Assembly (NCBI RefSeq): GCF_022836875.1
Contig: NZ_CP090376.1
Coordinates: 3,187,290 to 3,251,289, forward strand
Direction of reading: 5' to 3'
Length of the DNA stretch: 64,000 bases
Source: Flavobacterium enshiense
GTDB lineage: Bacteria > Bacteroidota > Bacteroidia > Flavobacteriales > Flavobacteriaceae
Of this stretch, positions 7,726-17,583 are shown one piece after another; position 1 is the first letter of the stretch, and each line of letters starts with the position of its first letter. Below the pieces are notes generated by a model. It was not told where the DNA came from. It ran no database searches and was given only the letters and a program-made list of their open reading frames with translations. The position numbers and the translations under genes were made by a program.

Positions 7726-9762
7726 TTAAAATCTCAAATATGTTATTTCGCAAGCTTTACACTTTCTTCTGGTCTGGTCTATATCTGCTACACTGAACCG
7801 ATTTTCAGATTTTTCAAAAATATCCAATCCTCTGCCAAGGGTGATTTTCCACCGGTTGTCCGCCATTATGTTTCTGTCGTGTAGGTTTTCAAAACGATGA
7901 GAGAGGCGAATGCCTATTTCTTGAACACTTTCCTGTATTTCTTCCAAATAAGTTGTACTATCCTGAAGATACTCTTCTGTATTCCAAGTAATAATTTCTA
8001 AATCAATTTCTTCTTCTGGCTCTTTATTACTACTTAACATTACACAGAATTCTAAAAGGTTTTTGAATTGGTATGGTAATCTAATATATGGATCCTGAAT
8101 AGTTATTTTGTTTGCTCCTTTGAGATAAGTCGCAAATAAGTTTTTATATGAGATCCCGGTTTGGTTGTCTTTTATAATGGTTTGATGAGGTGTTAATTGC
8201 ATTTTTGTTGCCTCTGCAACATTTATATTTTGAACCTCATTAGTATTTTCAATAACAGTATTTTCATTAATCTCTAGTTGTTTGGCTTTGATTTCTGTTT
8301 GATAATTTAATTTTTCGAGAGTTTCCGGACTTACTTTTATTCCGGAAGATTTTATGGTGTATTCGAAATTTACCGGTTCTGTTCGGAATGTTTCGTCAAT
8401 AATATATAATTGGTCTTTTACTCTTTTTCTTCCTTCCACTGCAAAGTCCAATAATTCTAATAATTCGGATTCTGTTATTTCTTTATGAGGATAGATTAAT
8501 TTCATTAAACCAGAAAACGTTTTACGAATAGCTGTTTTATCTCTTTGAGAAAGTGAACCGTCTAACTCTACATATTGATCTAAGATACCACTGTAATCTG
8601 ATTTACGTAATTCTTTTAAAATTTCTGCCATGTAGTCTACGATGAACCCAAACTCTGTTGAGAATACTGAATTTTTTAAAATACGTACTTCCCATCCTGG
8701 AATGTAAATATGCATACGATCGAGGAAAGCCCCTTTTATGTATCCTTCAGGAATTGATTCGAAAAGGTGGCTGTTTTTTAGCATATAAGGAACTGTATGC
8801 TTGGTATTTCCAACGTATGCTAATGAGGCTGTTGCCTGATAGGTTTCTTTCCCTCGATTAAACGATTGATTGGCCATGTAATTTTGGAGTATTTTTACCA
8901 AATCACCGTCTACTTTTTTGGATCCTCTATCCTGTTCGAATTCATCTAAAGCAATCACATCCCAATAGCCAACTAAACCTATTTTATTCCCCGTATTGTT
9001 AACGAATAACCTCGCTTTTGAAACATCACCTCCAGAAACTAAAACACCATGAGGAGACAACTCCGAGAAAATATGTGATTTCCCAGTTCCTTTTGGTCCT
9101 AATTCAATAAAGTTGTAGTTATTCTCTACATGAGTAATCAAACGTGATAATTGGATTAATTTCCCTCTTTTATTAAAGAATTCCGGATTTAAACCTATGC
9201 TATGCATTAAAAGATCTATCCATTCTTCATTTGTAAAGTTTTTTCGCGCTTCGATATATTCCGGAACACTGATATTGGATACCTGTATTGGTTTTAAATC
9301 TTCAATTTGCCAACGTACTTTTATATCTTCTTCGTGAGAATAGCCCATATCAACAATACACCAAACACCTCCACCACTTAGTAGCTTTTGGTTTTGCATT
9401 ACTAAATTATCAGATATTGGAACATTACGGATACCTAAATTGGCTAATTCCGCTTCATAAATATTGGCTCTATCATTTAGAGATACATTTACCTTATCAA
9501 TGATTTTATAGTTTTGCTTATCACGAATATTTGCTTTCACAACTTCCGCTTCACTTCTGTGCACATAGTTGTTTTTGATAATCTCTTTGACTTTTTCAAT
9601 TCCTCCTTCTATAATAGCCTGGTCATCTACAGCACAATATTGTCCTAATAAGTATTCTAACACATAAGTGGGAACCACAGCATTTCCTTTGATTTTAGAG
9701 GTTAGATCTTTTCGGACTACTTTACCTTCAAAATATTGTAAAATCTTGTCTTTTAATTCCAT
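7726..9762 (-). CDS. brxL: BrxL, BREX AAA+ protein with MIT_C-like C-terminus
   Basis: 678 residues, the usual size for type 1 BrxL, an AAA+ ring ATPase needed for phage exclusion. Walker A is GPKGTGKS at 222-229 and Walker B is VIALDEFE at 269-276; arginine-rich AAA features follow (ESIPEGYIKGAFLDRMH). The C-terminal part (about 535-678) does not read as an S16 Lon protease domain. ISYKNLFATYLKGA, ITIQDPYIRLPYQ, NLLEFC, ENLHDRNIM and ITLGRGLDIF resemble MIT_C, the phospholipase D-like domain of MITD1. It is the last gene of the BREX operon, 11 bases after pglZ. No clear terminator follows; the downstream stretch is the integrase 3' repeat. Confidence 0.92.
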   Translation of the reverse strand: MELKDKILQYFEGKVVRKDLTSKIKGNAVVPTYVLEYLLGQYCAVDDQAIIEGGIEKVKEIIKNNYVHRSEAEVVKANIRDKQNYKIIDKVNVSLNDRANIYEAELANLGIRNVPISDNLVMQNQKLLSGGGVWCIVDMGYSHEEDIKVRWQIEDLKPIQVSNISVPEYIEARKNFTNEEWIDLLMHSIGLNPEFFNKRGKLIQLSRLITHVENNYNFIELGPKGTGKSHIFSELSPHGVLVSGGDVSKARLFVNNTGNKIGLVGYWDVIALDEFEQDRGSKKVDGDLVKILQNYMANQSFNRGKETYQATASLAYVGNTKHTVPYMLKNSHLFESIPEGYIKGAFLDRMHIYIPGWEVRILKNSVFSTEFGFIVDYMAEILKELRKSDYSGILDQYVELDGSLSQRDKTAIRKTFSGLMKLIYPHKEITESELLELLDFAVEGRKRVKDQLYIIDETFRTEPVNFEYTIKSSGIKVSPETLEKLNYQTEIKAKQLEINENTVIENTNEVQNINVAEATKMQLTPHQTIIKDNQTGISYKNLFATYLKGANKITIQDPYIRLPYQFKNLLEFCVMLSSNKEPEEEIDLEIITWNTEEYLQDSTTYLEEIQESVQEIGIRLSHRFENLHDRNIMADNRWKITLGRGLDIFEKSENRFSVADIDQTRRKCKACEITYLRF

Positions 9763-9773
9763 AACTATTCTAT

Positions 9774-12326
9774 TTAGAAATCCATCCCCATTAAGGTACT
9801 GATTGTAATCAAGTCGTTTAACACTATTGGATTGAGTTTGTTTTTATCTTTGTTGTCGAATGCTTTTAAATAGCAAAATGTTGCTTTAGAACCTTGTGTA
9901 TTGAGTGTTAATATAATTTCAAACACTCTTTCTTTTGGGTTATTTGAAGTTGCATTGCAGATTAATTCAACTTCATTGGAAAGTGATACCCCATTGTCAT
10001 CATACAATCCAACTGTGACCTCAAGACTTCTCAATTCATTTGAAACCGGCTCGTTTTGCAGCACCACAATTTTAATATTCCCGGTTGTAATTTTACTAAC
10101 ATTATCTATTCTTCTGAAGGTAACGGTTTCTGTAGTTTCTTTTTTCTGTTTGTAACATTTAATTACCGGTGTAATCAGTTCCTGAATACTGGCTCCGCCA
10201 TGCACAAACTGAACACCAATGTTCCCTTGTCTACGGTATCTGTTAATAGCTCTTGGAATGGCTATTTTTAAATCTGTATCGATGTTCGTTGTTTTTTTCA
10301 TATCGAATACATATCCATCCTGTTTACCTTCAAACCCTTCACTTATTACAAAACGTGAGTTATCTTTACTATATCCTTTTGCTTTTGGCAATGTTTCTCT
10401 GTCGTTTTCTTTTAATTCATTGTAATTGTAAAGAAAACCATGATCTGCTGTTACCAAAACATAGGAAATGTTCCAACCGTATATTTTTTGAATTAGTCTT
10501 TTTATTTGTTCGACCACTTTAGCCGTTTCTTCAAATGTTTCGTGTTCGGTACGTTTTTTATCGCCAATGGCATCCATCCAATCATGGTAGATGTAAACCA
10601 ATTTATTTTCAATGAAAAACTTTCTCCCTGTTTCTCTATCAAACTTTATGATTTCAGCATAGTCGATAGTGCAACTTTCCGGAACAACTGCTTGCAAAAT
10701 AGACTGACGGTATTGACTATTTGTTGGCTTGCCGTTGATTTTATATACCAAATCCTGTTCTCCTTTTTCAACCGTAATCCCTTTGTTGGGTAACAAGTTT
10801 GACATTCCTAAATTGGTATATGAAGGAATTGAAGCTAAACAAGGTTGGATAGTTAAATTGTTTTTACTGTCTGCCAGTAAATCATTGTACAATTCATACC
10901 CCAACTCAAAACGGAATGCGTCCGAAATGATTACTGCCATTTTATAATCCACTTCTCCTAAATTGTCTTGGTAAAAATTGAATTGTTTGTTGCAGTCAAT
11001 TTGATGAAAATCAAATTTATTCTCCTCTAAAACTTTTTGCCATTCAATGTTGAATTCAATCAGGAATCGGTCGTATTTGTTGTTAAGGGCTTCAAAAACA
11101 GGTAATGCAATTGTTTCGAATTCGTCCAAATGATCTCTTACCTTGTCATATGCAATTACTGCTTTACGATAATTAAAATCTACTTTATGAAGCTCTACTG
11201 TATACTCTTTGATATACTCTTCTACAGTATTAAAACGGAATGATTTATAGCCTTCCAGAACGCTATACATTGAAGCAGTAAAATACAAGAACTCTATTTG
11301 GTCTTTACTAAAATCAGAGATACTTTCCTCTCTTTTCCAACGAATACATTCTTCTTTTGTTTTCAACGCGTCGGAAAATACTTCGCTGTATAATAATTTT
11401 AAAACCTTGTCTATCATTTCTTCAGAATAATAGCCATATTCTGTTTCTGTTCCGTACCATTTTAAAACTGAAACTGTGTTTATTTTACTTCCAAGCGTAT
11501 TAAAAATTTGCTCAATAGCCTTGTTTGTATTTATGTTTTTCTGCCAAACTTCAAAAAACTTCAACAGTTTATAGTTGTCGGCAGTCCGCTTTATTCTTAA
11601 CGAGTTATAAGTATCAGCAGTCACAATTTGAGTTGCATTCCCTACTAGTACATTGTATTTTAATTTTGTAATCCAATTGGTTGCGGCTTCCATAGATAGG
11701 GTATCTTCTTTGGTATCCAATAATGTATTGAACCAATTAATTACTACCTCTTCTAAACCTAATTCTATAAGAGTACTATTTATTTTATTGAATTTACTTT
11801 CTTCTAAAGTCAACGTAAACCATTTGTTCATGCAGTTGAATTTATCTTCAACCGCATTAAAGTCGAGTATAATGGATATTAGTCCTTTTTTTAAATTATC
11901 CTCACTAAAATTTTCTGAATCTAATATTCTGGCTAATTTTTTTTGGTTGGTTTTTGTTTTTAGGAGTTTGAAATATTTATTTATAAGATTTGAATGGTAG
12001 TCCTTTAATCTATATTCTGCAATAAACTCCGAAACCTCATCTAATTTTAATTCAATATTGGCTGACAATAAATCTAATAGTGGGTATTTTTTTATTTTTT
12101 TACCTTCTGGCTTTGCAAAAGGATGGTATAGGAATATTTTTTTGTTATTCCATTCCATTTCCAATTTGTATTTCAAATCAAAATAGTTTTGATTGACTTC
12201 TACCACTTTTACCCCTGCATTTTCAATAGCTGCTAGCTCTTCTCTCTTTGACCCATCGGCATCAAAATAGAAGAGTTTATTTTTATCACTTTGTAAAAGT
12301 GTTTGAATTACTTTGTCTGCAAACAT
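9774..12326 (-). CDS. pglZ: PglZ (BrxZ), BREX alkaline-phosphatase-superfamily protein
   Basis: 850 residues. The core has the alkaline phosphatase superfamily layout of PglZ: AVIISDAFRFELGYEL (D469, metal ligand), PSYTNLGMSNLLP (candidate nucleophile Thr504) and YVLVTADHGFLYN (D628, H629, metal ligands). The N-terminal half is helical and variable, and the C-terminal about 130 residues are beta-rich. PglZ is essential in all BREX types; its substrate is not settled, though nuclease or phosphodiesterase activity has been proposed. The gene lies 9 bases after hipA and 11 bases before brxL, so these genes share one transcript. Confidence 0.95.
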   Translation of the reverse strand: MFADKVIQTLLQSDKNKLFYFDADGSKREELAAIENAGVKVVEVNQNYFDLKYKLEMEWNNKKIFLYHPFAKPEGKKIKKYPLLDLLSANIELKLDEVSEFIAEYRLKDYHSNLINKYFKLLKTKTNQKKLARILDSENFSEDNLKKGLISIILDFNAVEDKFNCMNKWFTLTLEESKFNKINSTLIELGLEEVVINWFNTLLDTKEDTLSMEAATNWITKLKYNVLVGNATQIVTADTYNSLRIKRTADNYKLLKFFEVWQKNINTNKAIEQIFNTLGSKINTVSVLKWYGTETEYGYYSEEMIDKVLKLLYSEVFSDALKTKEECIRWKREESISDFSKDQIEFLYFTASMYSVLEGYKSFRFNTVEEYIKEYTVELHKVDFNYRKAVIAYDKVRDHLDEFETIALPVFEALNNKYDRFLIEFNIEWQKVLEENKFDFHQIDCNKQFNFYQDNLGEVDYKMAVIISDAFRFELGYELYNDLLADSKNNLTIQPCLASIPSYTNLGMSNLLPNKGITVEKGEQDLVYKINGKPTNSQYRQSILQAVVPESCTIDYAEIIKFDRETGRKFFIENKLVYIYHDWMDAIGDKKRTEHETFEETAKVVEQIKRLIQKIYGWNISYVLVTADHGFLYNYNELKENDRETLPKAKGYSKDNSRFVISEGFEGKQDGYVFDMKKTTNIDTDLKIAIPRAINRYRRQGNIGVQFVHGGASIQELITPVIKCYKQKKETTETVTFRRIDNVSKITTGNIKIVVLQNEPVSNELRSLEVTVGLYDDNGVSLSNEVELICNATSNNPKERVFEIILTLNTQGSKATFCYLKAFDNKDKNKLNPIVLNDLITISTLMGMDF

Positions 12327-12335
12327 TAGTGTTCG

Positions 12336-13628
12336 TTATAAAATTAGATGTGATTTACTAATTCGCTCCATTAAGCCTTTTTCTACTTTAGCTTCTTCTG
12401 CAAATTCTGCCCATTTACTTACCGTATCATTAATTTGTTGAATAATATTACCTGCTTTTTTAATGTTCATGGATTTTGCTACATTCAATAAGTCTTCTTT
12501 GGTAATGCCTTTCCTTTTCCCATTAATACTTAGATTATGTTGGCTGACCCATTCACTGTCCGGACGGTAGGCAAAACAAATATCGTAGGCAGGAGCCAAT
12601 TCCCAACTTTCATTTTGTTTTAATCGGAAGGCAAAATTTTTGGTATGATCATCGCAATTTCTAGCGATTACATTAAAGGCCATTCGCCTGAAGAGCTGTT
12701 CGGCTTCCGGATAAGGCAATTTTAATACTCGCATGGTTTGAAACAACTGTTCGTAGCTAAAACTGGTGATTTGATTAAAATCATAGTGTTGCATAGCGCA
12801 CAACGTTTGAATATGATGTTTGATATCACCATCTTCCCTGTCAAAACGTTTGGTCATAAAATGTGCCCTCCCGTTTTCTTCCATTAAACGACATTCCATC
12901 ATTTCTATTTCGCAAGCCTTTGCCATTAGATAATATGCCATTTCAATTCTGCCGTAGCCGGTACTTTCTCCAAATTGCACATCGCTCACCGTGTCTAACT
13001 TAATCAGCCAATGTTCAAATCCTTTGGGCGCTTTTGTTTGTCCGGATTTTACTTGTCCTGTTTTCTCATTGAAAGCAATAATGGCTTTGGGACGCGCACC
13101 TCCCGCGGAAGTTCCAATTTTAAGGATATCCATCATGGCTTGTTGTTCATCTCCGTTCAGATTGGTTTCAAATCCTTCTCTTTTTTTAAGTATTTTTTGG
13201 GAGATGCTTACTAAACTATCTACTTCGATATCAAATGCTCTTTTATTAGCCCTGAATTGGGATGGTTCAAATTCCAAGGCTCCCATACCTCGTGTCCCAA
13301 TGAAGCATAACAATTCCACCGGATTCATGCTGTTTTCCGGTCGTCCGTTTTGTGCTAGCCAACTGTTTATTAATTGGTTTCCATAATCATCGGGTAATAC
13401 ATCTGCTAATAAGCCCGGAAGCCCTCTGAACGTTTTTATATCTCTAAGTTCATGAAATGAAAAGACCCTTTTATTGCTGTTTGCCACCGACATTTTTAGC
13501 GGTGCTAAATCCCATTTTTTGGTTATAAATTTTGAGTCGTATTCAAAACTTGCAATTCTTGTTTCAGGATTCCAAGCTACAGCACCGACTGTTTCACCCC
13601 ATATTTTTATAAAAGCAGTTGTTATCAT
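12336..13628 (-). CDS. hipA: HipA-family serine/threonine kinase toxin
   Basis: 430 residues, full length for HipA. The N-terminal HipA_N-like region (1-100) is followed by the glycine-rich loop GTSAGGARPK (172-181) with its ATP-site Lys, the catalytic loop NVIARNCDDHTKNFAF (D326/D327, N331) and the metal-binding YDICF motif (D349). All kinase residues seem present, so the enzyme should be active. HipA of E. coli phosphorylates glutamyl-tRNA synthetase; the target here is unknown. The start overlaps the stop of the upstream antitoxin by one base. Its position inside the BREX operon, between an unknown giant protein and pglZ, is unusual. Confidence 0.95.
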   Translation of the reverse strand: MITTAFIKIWGETVGAVAWNPETRIASFEYDSKFITKKWDLAPLKMSVANSNKRVFSFHELRDIKTFRGLPGLLADVLPDDYGNQLINSWLAQNGRPENSMNPVELLCFIGTRGMGALEFEPSQFRANKRAFDIEVDSLVSISQKILKKREGFETNLNGDEQQAMMDILKIGTSAGGARPKAIIAFNEKTGQVKSGQTKAPKGFEHWLIKLDTVSDVQFGESTGYGRIEMAYYLMAKACEIEMMECRLMEENGRAHFMTKRFDREDGDIKHHIQTLCAMQHYDFNQITSFSYEQLFQTMRVLKLPYPEAEQLFRRMAFNVIARNCDDHTKNFAFRLKQNESWELAPAYDICFAYRPDSEWVSQHNLSINGKRKGITKEDLLNVAKSMNIKKAGNIIQQINDTVSKWAEFAEEAKVEKGLMERISKSHLIL

Positions 13629-13975
13629 TACCAGTCGGATTCTTTTGAATTGTCATTATCATTATTTCTAGCACGTTGTCTTTTATGTTGTTCTTGTTTG
13701 GCTAGCTCTATTGGGCTTATTTGTTCTTGAATTTTGAAGACATCCATCACATACAGTAAATCTAAAACCCTTAGCACCTGTAAAAGCGTAGGCACTGTTA
13801 TCGTTTCTCCTTTTTCAAGTAAACTTAGCGTTGAGCGACTTATATTAGCCGCATTAGCCACCTCTTCTTGTGTCTTATTTTGAGTTAATCGATGGTGTTT
13901 TACAAATACACCGATGGTTTGCGCTAGTACTGAATCGCTCATAGCAACCCAATCTATGTATTGTTTATCATTCAT
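13628..13975 (-). CDS. hipB: HipB-like XRE-family antitoxin/repressor
   Basis: 115 residues. A Cro/C1-type helix-turn-helix occupies about residues 18-75 (KTQEEVANAANISRSTLSLL, then EKGETITVPTLLQVLRVLDL). The C-terminal tail (KQEQHKRQRARNNDNDNS) is charged and probably disordered, as is usual for HipB. It should bind HipA and repress its own transcription unit. A TAATTTTG element at 14021-14014, about 39 bases upstream of the start, could give hipB-hipA-pglZ-brxL their own promoter inside the larger BREX operon. Confidence 0.92.
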   Translation of the reverse strand: MNDKQYIDWVAMSDSVLAQTIGVFVKHHRLTQNKTQEEVANAANISRSTLSLLEKGETITVPTLLQVLRVLDLLYVMDVFKIQEQISPIELAKQEQHKRQRARNNDNDNSKESDW

Positions 13976-14013
13976 AAAACGTTTAATTTGATGTTAACGA
14001 CTGACATATCATA

Positions 14014-14021
14014 CAAAATTA
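14014..14021 (-). promoter_or_regulatory. Candidate internal promoter element before hipB
   Basis: Minus-strand TAATTTTG fits TAnnTTTG and is placed about 39 bases upstream of the hipB start codon in an 85-base spacer. No TTG lies 19 bases upstream, so support is partial. The spacer is otherwise AT-rich. Confidence 0.35.
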
Positions 14022-14060
14022 AAGCATTTATATTTAAATAATTGCTATTACAGATTTAAA

Positions 14061-17000
14061 TTATTTTCTCTCACCAGTTCTAAAGTCATATTTTTCATTT
14101 TTTTCGAGATGCCCCAATTTGTTATCTACCTGAAATTTCAGTTTTTGATGTCTCGGGTTATTTGGATTAAAAGCCTTATTTGTTAGAAGATTTTGATATC
14201 TCATGTCAATTTTATCCTGGGAGCAGCAATTATCACATTTATCACAGATATACCAACCATTTGGGCAAACTTTAGATATTCTAGAGTCAATTATATTAAG
14301 ACATCTCCAGTTTAGACAATGTGTTAAGTAGACAGTTTTATGATACTCACTACAAGTGGAATCTGTACAGTGAAATGTATTCACTCTATAAAAAGCAAAT
14401 TCAGAAGTCGTTGCATCACGCGTTAATTTATTGCATGAATTGCATTTTAATTTTTCCAACAATCTGTTAACTCTATTAATGACAGCAACAAATCGATAAT
14501 ATAGATCATTATCAAACTCAATTCTTAAAATTTTGATGAAATCCCTTAAAGTATATTTTTTCCATTGGAATGGGTTATAATCTTTTTGACACGGACTATA
14601 GCATTTACTATTGCAACACCAATAAAAATTGGTTTCTAAGTCTTCATCAAATTGGGATTTTATAGCATCACAAAATGTCAGACCATCAGGAACACCGTAA
14701 TTTTCGGTATGAAAAACATTTCTTTTTTTAGCCCATTTGAAATTATAATAAACACCATTAATACAAATTGATTTATTTTCTTTATTTAAAGAGTAATTTT
14801 TCCCCTCAATACTTATCAAATTATCATTAACCGCAAATTCATGCCCGTTTATATTAATAAACCATTCTTCTTTATCATCCGCATTATAACTATATGCTTT
14901 CCATGTTCTTCCACTGCATTTATCTAATAATTTATCAATTTTTATAAGCTCATCAACATTCTCATTCAGTCGTTGACTTACTAATTCAAATATGGTTTTA
15001 TCATTAATGAATTGTTTGTGTACTTTTAAGGTATTCACCACATACAGCGCTATCCTCACATCAAGGTTCAAAGATGGATTATTTGCTAAATTTTCGAAGC
15101 GTGTGAATAATTCTGCAGTAATCAGCTTTTTATTTAAGTGAATAGATGAAAATATTTTTTGTAAAATTTTAAATTGATTATCGTCCGGACACTCTTTTAA
15201 ATAATCAATTGCCAAGTCAAGTTCAATCTCATTAACTGAATCATTAAACCATAAACTAACTTTCTTTGGATTTGAAACCAAGCCCTGTAAGTAATAAAGG
15301 AACTCATTTTTTTCCTTGGAGTTATCATCAAAATACACATGAAGTTTTACTAGCTCTTTAAAATTCTCATCATCATCAGGATTAAGAAATTTGGGTATAA
15401 AACCTTTTACAATCTTGACCTTTTTTGTTTGGTCATGCCCTTTTAAATTATGTTTCAAAACATCTAAAACACTTATTTCAAGGCTATAGTCTAGCTTGTT
15501 ACTTATTTCATTAATGATTTTTATTTTATCTTCTTGGCTAAATGCATATGCCCCATTTACTTCTGTTTGGCTAGGCTTATGGTATTTATAGGCGACATTG
15601 ATTTCATTTATTATTTTGACAAGTTGCAGTATTTCATTTAAATCTTCTATTTGGGACAGATATTCGATAAAATTATCTTTTGAAAAATTGATTTTAAATT
15701 TGTCTTGGTCATTTGTATAACCATAATTATTGTTTTTATCAAAATAGGAATTGTAGAGCGAAATTACGACTCTGTATTTTAGTGCTAATTTATCTTCGAC
15801 TTGTTGTATTTGGGAGCCGGGTGTTTCTAGCGCCAAAAAAAATAAATCGCAAAATGACCTTAATGAATTATCAAAGTTTAACTCATTGTATTTGGCTAAA
15901 AAATAGTCATTGTGAAATTCTGATGGTGCGTTTATGAAATCGTTACGAGATAACTTATCTAAATGTTTATAAATAAAATCATTTGAAGGAATAAAGTAAT
16001 TGAATTCTTGCCAATACTTGAAAAGCATTTCATCATCTAAATTCTCATTGATTATTTTAATGGCTTGCATTTTTTGGGTTCCAATGGAATTCCTGTTCAA
16101 GAAACTCAAAAATCTATTGAAGTAATCGCTGTCATTTAATTTTGTCTTATCCCTTAAAAAATTGGCTATATTTTTTTTGAACAACAAATCACTAAGTTCA
16201 TTGTAAATATTTGTTTCGAACAATACAGACATACATGATTTAATATCCGAGTATTCACTTTCAATTACTTCATTATAATCTTTTATTTTCTTTGAAATAA
16301 TATTGAAGCAAATATCCTCTCTCTCATGAGCTGTAAATATTTTTTCAAGCAAATAACAATCAATACTTTTATAATTATCCAAGAAAATGGCATCCGGAAA
16401 ATCATACTCTTTTGCGTATTTATTGTGAAGTAAAGTATTACTCTGAATTATTGGATGATGATAGCTTTGTCTCCAAATGTCAAATAAATATTTTTCATCT
16501 GTTTTGGAAAGATAATGTTTGAAAATTTCGATTATAATCTCACTAGATTTTACACCGGAAACTTCATTAATACTATTATCTGCATTTACGGTTTTAAATT
16601 CTAGTTTGTTGATTACATCTCTTGTGATTTGGAACCTTTTTTTGGTCGTTTCTACGGAATCAAAATTGCATTCGTCAAAATCATTGATAAAAAAGGCTTT
16701 GACAGTTTCAGGGTCTTTATAACGTAACAACTGAAAGATTGCATAATTAAAAATACTACTATCCCTATATTCTTTACGAATGTATTCCTTTCCCCATCTG
16801 CTTTTCCCTTTAAAGGTCAATTCTAAACTTACTTTAGGGTCATTTTCATTTATTGACATTATGTATTTAAAATGCTCATAGGTTTCCGGGTCTGCAACAT
16901 TGATTGCTTTTTTCCCTTTTTTGTCTTCCGCAATGTCAAAAAAAACAGCTTTTGCTTTTAGTACTTTTTCCGGTTTATTGATGAATTGACTAGAATGAAT

Positions 17001-17084
17001 AAATACTTCATTACCATCAATCGTTCCGATTACTCCAAATCCTTTGTCGTTATCAAACCATTTTATAAGTCCTAAGCTTTGCAT
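14061..17084 (-). CDS. Large cold-shock-domain protein with C-terminal Cys clusters
   Basis: 1007 residues, no family recognised for the whole. Residues 1-65 are a cold-shock (CSD) fold with the nucleic-acid-binding surface intact: GLIKWFDNDKGFGVIG and NEVFIHSSQF correspond to RNP1- and RNP2-like strands. The middle (about 70-780) is long, helical, very Asn/Lys/Asp-rich and without known motifs. The C-terminal region carries many Cys (823, 824, 828, 832, 881, 884, 906, 911, 923, 928, 940, 947, 950, 953, 954) in CxxC-like pairs, so several zinc sites are likely. It lies in the BREX locus between the GIY-YIG gene (24 bases upstream) and hipB. I infer a single-stranded nucleic-acid sensor or scaffold; this is a guess from domains. 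Confidence 0.85.
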   Translation of the reverse strand: MQSLGLIKWFDNDKGFGVIGTIDGNEVFIHSSQFINKPEKVLKAKAVFFDIAEDKKGKKAINVADPETYEHFKYIMSINENDPKVSLELTFKGKSRWGKEYIRKEYRDSSIFNYAIFQLLRYKDPETVKAFFINDFDECNFDSVETTKKRFQITRDVINKLEFKTVNADNSINEVSGVKSSEIIIEIFKHYLSKTDEKYLFDIWRQSYHHPIIQSNTLLHNKYAKEYDFPDAIFLDNYKSIDCYLLEKIFTAHEREDICFNIISKKIKDYNEVIESEYSDIKSCMSVLFETNIYNELSDLLFKKNIANFLRDKTKLNDSDYFNRFLSFLNRNSIGTQKMQAIKIINENLDDEMLFKYWQEFNYFIPSNDFIYKHLDKLSRNDFINAPSEFHNDYFLAKYNELNFDNSLRSFCDLFFLALETPGSQIQQVEDKLALKYRVVISLYNSYFDKNNNYGYTNDQDKFKINFSKDNFIEYLSQIEDLNEILQLVKIINEINVAYKYHKPSQTEVNGAYAFSQEDKIKIINEISNKLDYSLEISVLDVLKHNLKGHDQTKKVKIVKGFIPKFLNPDDDENFKELVKLHVYFDDNSKEKNEFLYYLQGLVSNPKKVSLWFNDSVNEIELDLAIDYLKECPDDNQFKILQKIFSSIHLNKKLITAELFTRFENLANNPSLNLDVRIALYVVNTLKVHKQFINDKTIFELVSQRLNENVDELIKIDKLLDKCSGRTWKAYSYNADDKEEWFININGHEFAVNDNLISIEGKNYSLNKENKSICINGVYYNFKWAKKRNVFHTENYGVPDGLTFCDAIKSQFDEDLETNFYWCCNSKCYSPCQKDYNPFQWKKYTLRDFIKILRIEFDNDLYYRFVAVINRVNRLLEKLKCNSCNKLTRDATTSEFAFYRVNTFHCTDSTCSEYHKTVYLTHCLNWRCLNIIDSRISKVCPNGWYICDKCDNCCSQDKIDMRYQNLLTNKAFNPNNPRHQKLKFQVDNKLGHLEKNEKYDFRTGERK

Positions 17085-17108
17085 ATTGAAAATATTTTTA
17101 AATCATTA

Positions 17109-17573
17109 TTAGAAAGAATTGTTTAACGAAGGTAGCGCTCCTTTTTGACGGTAAAAATTATACAATAGTACCGCTTCCAAATATGATGGTGGTGTTTGAC
17201 CATTAGTGTACAGAATGTGAAATGTTAGTGCCTCCACTTTATTGTTTTTCATGAAATTAAATACATAGTCATTTGTGAGGACATCACGACCATTTACTTT
17301 ACCTCTCGTAGCTACCAAGCGGTTTTCTATAGAATGAGATCCCATTTGTCCATTAGTCTTCACTTTACCCGCCATTCCTATGTAAATGATTTCACCTGTT
17401 TGGGTTTTCACCCAAATATAAACCCCATATGAATTGGCTGGTACTTGTTGCCGAATTAACTGATTGTACAAATTCCTTCCATTGGGTTGCAGAAACAATT
17501 GATGAGATACCACGAAAACGGTATGGTTTTCAATAAACTCATTGGAAATCTGCATTATATCTGGTATTGTCAT
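17109..17573 (-). CDS. Small GIY-YIG domain protein
   Basis: 154 residues. The GIY-YIG core reads GVYIW (50-54), then IIYIG (62-66), then SIENRLVATRGK with Arg85 at the catalytic-Arg position, and YLEAVLLYNF with Glu133 at the metal-binding Glu position. The nuclease residues therefore seem intact. No DNA-binding domain is attached, so it may act with a partner. It starts 10 bases after the DUF262-DUF1524 gene in the same operon, which suggests a functional pair. No signal peptide or membrane segment is visible. Confidence 0.85.
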   Translation of the reverse strand: MTIPDIMQISNEFIENHTVFVVSHQLFLQPNGRNLYNQLIRQQVPANSYGVYIWVKTQTGEIIYIGMAGKVKTNGQMGSHSIENRLVATRGKVNGRDVLTNDYVFNFMKNNKVEALTFHILYTNGQTPPSYLEAVLLYNFYRQKGALPSLNNSF

Positions 17574-17583
17574 AATTTCTACT

